NCBI RefSeq assembly: GCF_003173355.1
Contig: NZ_QGMY01000002.1
Span: forward strand, 744,001-808,000
Direction: 5' to 3'
DNA: 64,000 nucleotides
Source: Methanospirillum lacunae
GTDB lineage: Archaea > Halobacteriota > Methanomicrobia > Methanomicrobiales > Methanospirillaceae
Made by a program: the position numbers and the translations under genes. Positions 57,644 to 64,000 of the stretch are shown here, one piece after another (position 1 is the stretch's first letter; each line of letters opens with the position of its first letter). Under the pieces are notes generated by a model. It ran no database searches. It saw only the letters and a list, made by a program, of their open reading frames with translations, and had not been told where the DNA came from.

Positions 57644-58897
57644 TTATGGAAAAAACCATTGAATCCCAAGCGCTAAAATACAGGTTACACACCCAAAAAT
57701 TAGTTGGGGCAGAGTATAATATTTTATTACTGTCTTAACATCATCACCGGTCTCCCGATGAATTAACCAGAAATATGGATCTGTCACGAAGCAAATAACT
57801 CCCGTTCCAGCAATAATAAGTAAAAATAATGATATCGGGTTTAATATTCCTGATATTTTTTCCTGTGCCATTAATAATGAGGTAAGTGATGCTGTAACAA
57901 TTCTCGATCCTTGTGCAGTTTGAATAAGTGCAGCTAATAGAAATGGAACGATTATTAATGGAACTGTTTTGTAGATCAATCCAAGGGCATCATCGGCAAA
58001 TGATGTCTGTTGTATAACATATCCCAGGGCACCTGCTCCGCAGATATCAAAAATAATAACACCGGCATGTTTTGCACCAAGAACAAACCCGGTCCATCTC
58101 TCATCAGGTTTTGTAACTACAACTGCTGTTATCATTCCTGATAGCATAAAAAACTGTACAAGACTAAGGTGATCAAGATTAAATACGAAAATTCCAATAA
58201 AAATGCTAATGATTAATACGATAAACGGAGCCCATGCCTTTGGATGAAATTTCTCATGATATTTGGGAAAAAGTTCTAATTCCTCTAGTGTGATGGTTTT
58301 CAAAAATTTTTTCTGCATATACATAACCATTATACCAAGAAAAATCAGGGCAATGGGTATCGCAACCAAATTATAGATAATAGGGGAAAGATGAGATGAA
58401 AAATTCTCAAATAATGAGAGGGTAATTGGTGTTGGATAGACATATGCAATTCCAAGAACACTTCCAATTGCAATCAGGTATAATAGGGCTGATTGCTTTT
58501 TTCTATCAGAAGTGAAATTTTCCATCATTGGAGATAAAACTAAAAATGATGTTATCGGGCAGGTTGATGGAATTGCGAGAGCAAAACCTGACAAAGAAGA
58601 TAAAATTGATGGATTTTTAATAATTTGTCGTATATCAGAGATTATTTCCTGAATGAACCCCTGTTCGATAAGATATTTAGCCATTACCGAACCTGCAAGG
58701 ATTGGGATTCCAAAACTATTAAAAATCAATGCAGATCCCTGGGAAATTTGAACCAATACAGCGTTTAAACTGGTTCCCATAGCTAACCCAAAAACCAAGG
58801 CACCCCCGGTTAAGGTAAAAAACGGAGGCATTTTATTTTTTATTCCGATTATTGAGATTAGGATAATCACCAAAAGAAATACGAGAAGTGAATACAT
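57644..58897 (-). CDS. GntP-type organic-anion permease
   Basis: The 417-residue protein has about 12-13 hydrophobic helices. Characteristic GntP-family segments are LAGSVMAKYLIEQG, AIPSTCPITSFLVLSP, FDICGAGALGYVIQQT and IQTAQGSRIVTASL, the last matching the family's conserved QGS motif. GntP carriers import gluconate or related sugar acids with protons. A methanogen rarely uses gluconate, so the substrate may differ. The gene is flanked by a 28-base direct repeat, unlike any neighbour, which hints that it arrived as an insertion. Confidence 0.8.
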   Translation of the reverse strand: MYSLLVFLLVIILISIIGIKNKMPPFFTLTGGALVFGLAMGTSLNAVLVQISQGSALIFNSFGIPILAGSVMAKYLIEQGFIQEIISDIRQIIKNPSILSSLSGFALAIPSTCPITSFLVLSPMMENFTSDRKKQSALLYLIAIGSVLGIAYVYPTPITLSLFENFSSHLSPIIYNLVAIPIALIFLGIMVMYMQKKFLKTITLEELELFPKYHEKFHPKAWAPFIVLIISIFIGIFVFNLDHLSLVQFFMLSGMITAVVVTKPDERWTGFVLGAKHAGVIIFDICGAGALGYVIQQTSFADDALGLIYKTVPLIIVPFLLAALIQTAQGSRIVTASLTSLLMAQEKISGILNPISLFLLIIAGTGVICFVTDPYFWLIHRETGDDVKTVIKYYTLPQLIFGCVTCILALGIQWFFP

Positions 58898-59221
58898 GAA
58901 TGATTAATCAAATGTAAAAAGGTAATAAGTTTCTTTAGTTATAAAAAAAATCAATTTTTTTAAGTAGAAAATTTAATACCCATATGCTCCTTTTTTTGTA
59001 CTAAAAAGTCAGGGTGAGAGTCATGAGGTTACCGTTTGACATAAGTGATTTCAACCTAGGTCATTTCATTTCAGAGCCGAATTAGTCAACGTGCTCAAAT
59101 TTTTGTAAAATGATGAAGATATTTCCCTCTATTATATGAGAATTAACATATGAGTGACCCAAGCGTACAATAACTAATAAATCTTTATTGAACCATATTT
59201 TCAAATTTCATTTATATAAGT
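58898..59221. other. Intergenic region with right copy of the direct repeat
   Basis: The region has no gene. It holds the second copy of the 28-base repeat. A TTTATATAA box at 59210-59218 has no gene behind it on its strand, and its 13 bases CATTTATATAAGT also occur at 50888-50900. Confidence 0.4.
59009..59036. repeat. Direct repeat, right copy (relic of ATPase gene start)
   Basis: On the minus strand it reads ATG ACT CTC ACC CTG ACT TTT TAG, i.e. the same start MTLTL followed by a stop. It looks like the broken front end of a second copy of the ATPase gene, 1560 bases from the intact one. Confidence 0.6.
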
Positions 59222-60010
59222 TTAAAGACTAGATTTTCTTATCTTAATAGTTGAAGGATTACCATTTTTATCATCCAATAGTAGTCTAATTTCAGATTCT
59301 AGGTCATTGTCAGCGTTTGGACGCATAATAATCTCATCTATTAAAAATTCAAGATTAACACTAATACGTTTTCCATTTTCTGAATCTATTCCGGCATTTT
59401 TATCTTTGAGCAAATCGTAAGGGTCTGGTTTAGTTATCAAGACCCGATATTCATATTCATCACGGTATGCAGGTCTTTTATAGAATAACCTGAAACAGTT
59501 ATCAGTTAGGTATTGTTTATTATCCAACATTGTTGTATCATAAGTAACAAATCCAATAACAAATTGATGTTCACTGTGATTTTCTACTATTTTCTTTATT
59601 TTTCCAATAGATGTTTTTATCGCAACTTGACTGCTGCCTCCTTCAAATTCATTCCACATATATAGGGACTCTTCTTCACTTGTATGAAAGCAACATCCGT
59701 ATGAATAGTGCGTTAATATCGAATAGAACTGACAATGCGACTCATAATTACCATAAAGTCCGGGATCCTTATCTGATAAATTATAATCCTTTCTAAATTG
59801 ATCATAAATTTCATTAAAGTCATTTTGAGAGATAATACCTTCCCTCTTATCTTTCCAATCTGATATTCGAGAAAAAAATAACTTCTTTGTTTGAATAAAT
59901 TTCTTAAAACAATCAAAATTTGAATAATATTTATACAGAGATAACTTTTCATCAGGTGAAATTATTAAATGGTTACCATCTATTGCATCTACTAATTCTG
60001 ATAAACTCAT
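59222..60010 (-). CDS. DUF2971 family protein
   Basis: The 262-residue protein matches DUF2971: the start LYKYYSNFDCFKKFIQTKKL, LFFSRISDWKDKREG, CFHTSEEESLYMWNEF and the end YEYRVLITKPDP / DEIIMRPNAD. The family is broad, in bacteria, phages and archaea, often in islands and near defence genes, and its function is unknown. A palindromic TATA box 26 bases before the ATG implies a leaderless mRNA. It lies at the edge of the GAGCGGG motif cluster, so it may belong to the integrated element. Confidence 0.8.
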   Translation of the reverse strand: MSLSELVDAIDGNHLIISPDEKLSLYKYYSNFDCFKKFIQTKKLFFSRISDWKDKREGIISQNDFNEIYDQFRKDYNLSDKDPGLYGNYESHCQFYSILTHYSYGCCFHTSEEESLYMWNEFEGGSSQVAIKTSIGKIKKIVENHSEHQFVIGFVTYDTTMLDNKQYLTDNCFRLFYKRPAYRDEYEYRVLITKPDPYDLLKDKNAGIDSENGKRISVNLEFLIDEIIMRPNADNDLESEIRLLLDDKNGNPSTIKIRKSSL

Positions 60011-60030
60011 TTTTAAAAATCAGATTTCAT

Positions 60031-60040
60031 CTTATATAAG
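60031..60040 (-). promoter_or_regulatory. Palindromic TATA box CTTATATAAG
   Basis: The box is centred about 26 bases before the DUF2971 ATG (60010), the archaeal TATA distance for a leaderless start. Being palindromic, it could also fire towards the motif cluster. Confidence 0.5.
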
Positions 60041-60062
60041 TCATATTTTCCTAATGAATATT

Positions 60063-60357
60063 GAGCGGGAGAAAAAACTCAATCCTTGGTTAGAGCGGGA
60101 CCTCCCGCTCTCCTTTGCCCCATATATCCCGGGTAAAACTAAGTTTTATCTAATTATTATAAGTATTAATAATAGAGAGCGGGAGGAAAGGGTCAGAGAG
60201 ACCAAACCCATAAACCGAATTTCCTCTCTCTCCGTGTGTCTGTGGATCCCGCTCTCCCGCCCAATGATCCACCGGACAACGGAATACCAACAAAATTAAT
60301 AACCAACGAAAATATGAGAGCGGTACCTTCCCGCTCTCATCACTATTCTCCCGCTCT
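60063..60357. repeat. Iteron-like GAGAGCGGGAG cluster around AT-rich core, candidate replication origin
   Basis: Eight copies of (A)GAGCGGGA or its complement occur: forward near 60063, 60092, 60175 and (as GAGAGCGG) 60316; reverse ending near 60111, 60256, 60340 and 60357. Two pairs form hairpins: AGAGCGGGA-cc-TCCCGCTCT (60092-60111) and ATGAGAGCGG-7 bases-CCGCTCTCAT (60314-60340). A stretch almost free of G and C (about 60133-60174) lies in the middle, like a DNA-unwinding element. The cluster sits next to a primase-ATPase gene. Iterons plus an AT-rich core are the usual design of plasmid and viral origins, but it could instead be an operator array. No known ORB motif is seen. Confidence 0.55.
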
Positions 60358-60415
60358 ACCAGATAAATCAGAATAGATCTGAATTTACTGACAAAAAATA
60401 ATAAATAAAATTTTT

Positions 60416-60727
60416 TTATCTAACCAAACTAACAGGCCCTTTCCGGTTCTTTCCTTCCATCACAGCTCTCACCCGGGTGACCGGAATTGCATATCTCACC
60501 CCCTTAATATCAAGATATACCCCCCGGCCACTCACAGACAGCCGGACTCTCCCCCAGGACAACTCTTCATCACCAAGACCAGCAAGAACATATACCAAAA
60601 CCCTCCCCGGGATTTCAAATCTTCCCACCTCATCAACAAACACTACAAGGTTCTCATTCTCTTTGATAATCCGCCCACAGAGCACAAAACCGGGTTCAAC
60701 TTTTTCTTCAACAATAAACTGACCCAT
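60416..60727 (-). CDS. Small beta-rich protein of the integrated element
   Basis: The 103-residue protein starts at ATG 60727 with a strong GAGGTGA ribosome binding site eight bases upstream. Alternating hydrophobic strands (FVLCGRIIKENENLVVFVDE, RVLVYVLAGLG, YLDIKGVRYAIPVTRVRAV) suggest a small beta-barrel. No family was recognised. It lies 77 bases downstream of the primase-ATPase gene on the same strand and beside the motif cluster, so it may be a copy-number, DNA-binding or accessory replication protein. Its codon choice is richer in G+C than typical genes here. Confidence 0.65.
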   Translation of the reverse strand: MGQFIVEEKVEPGFVLCGRIIKENENLVVFVDEVGRFEIPGRVLVYVLAGLGDEELSWGRVRLSVSGRGVYLDIKGVRYAIPVTRVRAVMEGKNRKGPVSLVR

Positions 60728-60804
60728 ACAACGTTCACCTCACTTTTTTTGACACTCTCAAGTACACATGCAAAAATCGGATCCCGAATCAGGATACCAA
60801 TTAC

Positions 60805-63696
60805 TTACGGAGGACCGGGACTGAGAGAATCCGTGTCAAAATTCTCGCTGATCGTCTTTTTGTAGCACTGATCACACACATGAACCCGGGAATCTGGATC
60901 AGACCAGACAGCAGGCTGAAGATTGCAGACCTGACACCGGCCACTGGGAACGTCTCGTTTCACGAGATTCTTTGTATCAATCACGCCCGGAAGAGTGATG
61001 ATAGATGCGACCTCACGCGAAACTGTACGTTTATAGCACGAACGACACAGCATTCTTTGAATGGCCTTTGAATTTTCAGCAACCCGCTCCTTGTACTGTG
61101 TCGGGCATTTTCCACAGACACTACATCTCTGGCGATCTCCATGACCTGATATCCTGACAAAATTTCGTGACTGCACATCTGCCATCGACATCGAAGTATC
61201 GCAAACATCCGGATTTACATGAGCCGGATAAGATGATTCATTCATATCATCAGGATCATTCCCATCAGAGTCATCAGATTCCTGATATTCATCATCACAG
61301 AGCCAGACACTCCCGCCTTTCTCCCAGGCTTTGTACAACGCAGCATCCCAGAGATACACCCGGGTCCGTCTCATTGTTGAGCAGCCTTCATCACCACTCG
61401 TTACCGTCCGGTCAAGAAACGAAACAGCCGGACACTTGTCAAGCAGACCGGAGTAGGTCTTGCCATACGAATGATACCCGTGAAGAAGTTTTCCTACCGA
61501 TGAATTTGTAAGACCTGAGGCATGCTGCAGATCTCCAATCGTCACCTCATACTGATTCATCGAAGACAAAATACCAATGAGATTACTCTCACGTTTCGTC
61601 AGTTTGTTGGCCTGGGCTCCGGTCTCACCATTCAGCATTGCAAACAGCCGTGCTGCTTCATTAAAATCAGTTCTATCAGCAATCACACAGGTCACAGAAC
61701 CGATGGTTTTTGTCTCACGCTGACGCTGGTTGAGTGCTGCATTCGTTCTCACCAAATCAAGCAGCATATCAGGATTTCGTCTGTTTTCAGCAGACTGAAA
61801 CCTGATCTTTCTTGCATATGGAATGACCACCCAGACCGGTGAGAGAGACTCCCAGATCTGCCTGCATACAAGCACTTCCTCAGATTCAGGACTAGTAGCA
61901 TCAGGGAGATCTTCAGCACCGGAAAGTGTCCTGTCAAGAACTCTCTTATCCTGATCTTCTGAATCATCGATCCAGCAGGTCAGCATCCGGTTAAAGACCT
62001 GATCATCACCGGGACCTTCAACCTTTGCAATCCACCAGACACACCGTTCAGGAATTACATAGGTCTCAGCCTTTCGATCCTTGCTCACTGTCCGGTAGGG
62101 AAACGGCTTTTGAAAAGAAGTTGTAACACCTTTCAAAACTTCCTGCATCTGATCTGAAAGACTCACATCATCAAGTGCAATGACACTGCCTGCAGAAAGA
62201 TCTTCCATGTAAAATAATGCCTTGTCACTCAGCCTGCCTTCAAGTCTGAACTTCTTTGGAACAAGACTCTTCATCGTCTCGATAGCATGAGACTTCCCTT
62301 TCCCTGACTCACCGGTAATAGAAACATGAAGACCTTTACTGTTGATGACAGACCGGGACGCAAAAGAATGAATAAGACATTCTGCAACAGTCTGATCTCC
62401 TTCATGAACAGATGCAAACGTTTCAAGCATGAAAGAGAGAGGATCAGCAGATTCAAGGATCCCTGTGCACCGGGACAAGATAGACTCATTCACCTCATCC
62501 GGCCCATCATCACCGTGACCGGAAGAATCACTTGAGCCAGATGCTTCGTACAGGGCTTTAGCCTGTGCCATCTCTTCTTCAGAAAGGGGAAGCCGTCCTT
62601 CAGCCTCCATCTTTGCTCTGATCCGTTCTGATCGCAGTTTTGCGAGTCTTGCCTCAAAATCCAATTTGGGTGGATCAAACCTGGCACGAAGTTCTGGCCA
62701 TCTCTGTTTCCCTCCTCCACATGATGTATGATGGCATCCTGCAAAGATCGCCCCGTTCTCAAACTGAATAGCATATGCTCCGTCAGTATGAGCTGAAGAG
62801 AACGGACAGGAATCAAACACAAAAACCTTGCCACCCTGATACGGTTTTTCAGTATACGAAAAACCATGACCAGAGAGCCATGATCCAAGATCTATCCGGG
62901 AATCAGATTTCAGGACATGTTCTTTATCCGGTCCAGTGCAAAGATCAGGGTGCTCAGATGAAAGAAGCAGACGAAGCTTATCTTCACTAACAAGAGAATC
63001 AGAAGACTGTGGATCAACAATGGACTTGAGAATTTTCGATCTCCGGTGTGGTCGTTCTAAAAGATTATCTCCTTTTCTTGACAGCGTCCCATACACTTTC
63101 CAAATTCTTGAAGCGTTGAAATTGGCTGTATCCACCATGCAACGTGAATCAGAAAACCGGCGATCAAGCAGCTCTAGAACAGATTTAACAATCGCTTTAC
63201 TTTCATCATTCTGAGGGAGATCAATCCGGTACAGAAGATGAGCACCATTTCCAGAATCAGCAATAATCGGATCAGGCCATCCAAGCCCGGAGAGAAATTC
63301 TGCAATTGTATCAGCCCTGCAGATGGCATCTGCATGCTCACTCTCAGAAGAAGAGACTCCTGACGGTCTGCGGGGATCGATATCAATCGGCAGCCACCGT
63401 CGCCTGATAATATCAGAATCGCCAGTACTTGCATCTTTTTTCCCAAGTCTGAACTTGATCCGGTTTGCACGACGGACAAGAAGAGCAGGATCAACATCAT
63501 TCAGAGTGACATAAATTCCTGAAACCTTGCTATCTGCATCATACTTGAGAATTTCTGTAGCAGCTTTCTCCCGGTCTGAAAAGTACCCGCTACAGATCCC
63601 ATCATCCCGAATGATCCTGATCTCAAAGATGCCGTCATGCTGAGAAAGAAGATGAAGAGAAGTAATTATCTCCTTTACCTGTATCTCTTCAGGCAT
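60805..63696 (-). CDS. Primase-polymerase/ATPase replication protein of an integrated element
   Basis: ATG 63696 (GAGGTG just upstream) gives 963 residues. The N-terminal AEP primase-polymerase domain has DxD in LPIDIDPRR (~105-107), H153 in DSGNGAHLLYR and D189 in MVDTANFNASR, then YGTLSRKG. A CHC2-like zinc knuckle (CPFSSAH, GCHHTSC, ~295-325) follows. An ATPase module has Walker A GESGKGKS (~460) and Walker B VIALDDVSL. A winged helix (~695-745) and two C-terminal zinc ribbons (CSVCGKC...CRSC and CQVCNLQ...CDQC) close it. It should prime and unwind DNA of a plasmid- or virus-like element. Visible G+C is higher than in its chromosomal neighbours, a sign of transfer. Confidence 0.85.
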   Translation of the reverse strand: MPEEIQVKEIITSLHLLSQHDGIFEIRIIRDDGICSGYFSDREKAATEILKYDADSKVSGIYVTLNDVDPALLVRRANRIKFRLGKKDASTGDSDIIRRRWLPIDIDPRRPSGVSSSESEHADAICRADTIAEFLSGLGWPDPIIADSGNGAHLLYRIDLPQNDESKAIVKSVLELLDRRFSDSRCMVDTANFNASRIWKVYGTLSRKGDNLLERPHRRSKILKSIVDPQSSDSLVSEDKLRLLLSSEHPDLCTGPDKEHVLKSDSRIDLGSWLSGHGFSYTEKPYQGGKVFVFDSCPFSSAHTDGAYAIQFENGAIFAGCHHTSCGGGKQRWPELRARFDPPKLDFEARLAKLRSERIRAKMEAEGRLPLSEEEMAQAKALYEASGSSDSSGHGDDGPDEVNESILSRCTGILESADPLSFMLETFASVHEGDQTVAECLIHSFASRSVINSKGLHVSITGESGKGKSHAIETMKSLVPKKFRLEGRLSDKALFYMEDLSAGSVIALDDVSLSDQMQEVLKGVTTSFQKPFPYRTVSKDRKAETYVIPERCVWWIAKVEGPGDDQVFNRMLTCWIDDSEDQDKRVLDRTLSGAEDLPDATSPESEEVLVCRQIWESLSPVWVVIPYARKIRFQSAENRRNPDMLLDLVRTNAALNQRQRETKTIGSVTCVIADRTDFNEAARLFAMLNGETGAQANKLTKRESNLIGILSSMNQYEVTIGDLQHASGLTNSSVGKLLHGYHSYGKTYSGLLDKCPAVSFLDRTVTSGDEGCSTMRRTRVYLWDAALYKAWEKGGSVWLCDDEYQESDDSDGNDPDDMNESSYPAHVNPDVCDTSMSMADVQSRNFVRISGHGDRQRCSVCGKCPTQYKERVAENSKAIQRMLCRSCYKRTVSREVASIITLPGVIDTKNLVKRDVPSGRCQVCNLQPAVWSDPDSRVHVCDQCYKKTISENFDTDSLSPGPP

Positions 63697-63794
63697 AACC
63701 ACCTCGACAGATACTAAAAACTCCTTTTACACGAGCAGTTCTGCAGGAGAAGTCTCCTGGATGATACAAGGATTGAACATCAGATCTATGTAAA

Positions 63795-63998
63795 TTATGA
63801 CCTGACATCCTTATACTCTCTAATTTTATACTCTCCAATTCGTACCGCTCCACCTGCATGAATCTGATATGCTTTATAGGCAGAATCCTCAAAAACCCAG
63901 AGTTGAATCAAACCGGGAATTGTATTACTGCGAAAGAGTTCAGAAAGTTCGATGATCTCTCTGCGAAAACACTTTCGTGTAAGATCACGCCTGATGGA
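63795..63998 (-). CDS. C-terminal part of an unknown element protein, cut by window edge
   Basis: The frame is open from the window end to TAA at 63795-63797. The visible 67 residues include KCFRREIIELSELFRSNTIP, GLIQLWVFEDSAYKAYQIHA and the basic end IGEYKIREYKDVRS. No family was recognised. It is transcribed in the same direction as the primase-ATPase, about 100 bases upstream of it, and is likely part of the same element. Confidence 0.55.
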   Translation of the reverse strand, partial: SIRRDLTRKCFRREIIELSELFRSNTIPGLIQLWVFEDSAYKAYQIHAGGAVRIGEYKIREYKDVRS

Positions 63999-64000
63999 TT

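Noticed and set aside
63689-63892. 67-codon minus-strand frame before the primase gene
   Set aside because: It overlaps both the partial element gene (in another frame) and the start of the primase gene; no ribosome binding site.
1-64000. CRISPR arrays, tRNA or rRNA genes
   Set aside because: No regularly spaced direct repeats, no tRNA T-arm/acceptor pattern and no rRNA-like sequence were seen by eye; a tRNAscan or Rfam search was not possible.

Overview
The window looks like chromosome of a methanogenic archaeon of the order Methanomicrobiales, most likely Methanospirillum-like. The evidence is a single-fold archaeal histone gene, the small subunit of the archaeal phosphomevalonate dehydratase (modified mevalonate pathway), archaeal TATA boxes about 25 bases before leaderless start codons, oligo-T terminators, a UPF0210/ACT gene pair, and many large PAS/GAF sensor kinases with the unusual phosphoacceptor box TRHDILN. 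The species assignment is inference. No rRNA, tRNA, CRISPR array or intact insertion sequence was recognised.

Layout. 0-5 kb: end of an unknown gene, phosphomevalonate dehydratase small subunit, a META-domain envelope protein, a receiver-PAS-GAF-PAS kinase and a small membrane protein. 5-14.5 kb: a transmembrane Cache-HAMP-PAS kinase, then membrane and exported proteins (DUF4013, CGSC thioredoxin-like, Yip1-like, YczE-like, PsbP-like, a TIG-like protein) and a nicotinamidase-like hydrolase. 14.7-26 kb: ClpB, a histone with a lysine-rich N-terminal tail, a 1177-residue hybrid kinase, a TPR protein, the ACT/UPF0210 pair, a zinc-ribbon membrane protein and an NCS2 permease. 26-36 kb: a signalling block with a response regulator, a two-gene operon (HisKA_2-type kinase plus kinase-less receiver-PAS-PAS protein) and a 1525-residue PAS protein whose receiver and kinase ends both look degenerate. 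36-44 kb: gene decay (MFS, solute-binding and possibly beta-propeller remnants) around an intact double solute-binding/Cache protein, another short hybrid kinase and two tiny cysteine-rich genes not covered by ordinary ORF cut-offs. 45-50 kb: two methyl-accepting chemotaxis proteins and a CheW. 51-56 kb: a winged-helix/PAS regulator without kinase, an orphan metal/cobalamin-type binding protein and two small basic proteins. 56-60 kb: an ATPase with a lost P-loop, a GntP-type permease bracketed by a 28-base direct repeat, and a DUF2971 protein. 60-64 kb: what looks like the replication module of an integrated plasmid or virus-like element: a 300-base cluster of GAGAGCGGGAG motifs around an AT-rich core, a small protein and a primase-polymerase/ATPase of 963 residues, all visibly richer in G+C than the rest.

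The dominant theme is sensing. Six large receiver, Cache or PAS histidine-kinase-type proteins, two receptors, CheW, two kinase-less regulators and a Cache-bearing binding protein lie within about 50 kb. The most interesting candidates for new biology are the iteron-like origin with its primase-ATPase, the tailed histone and the presumed pseudokinase.
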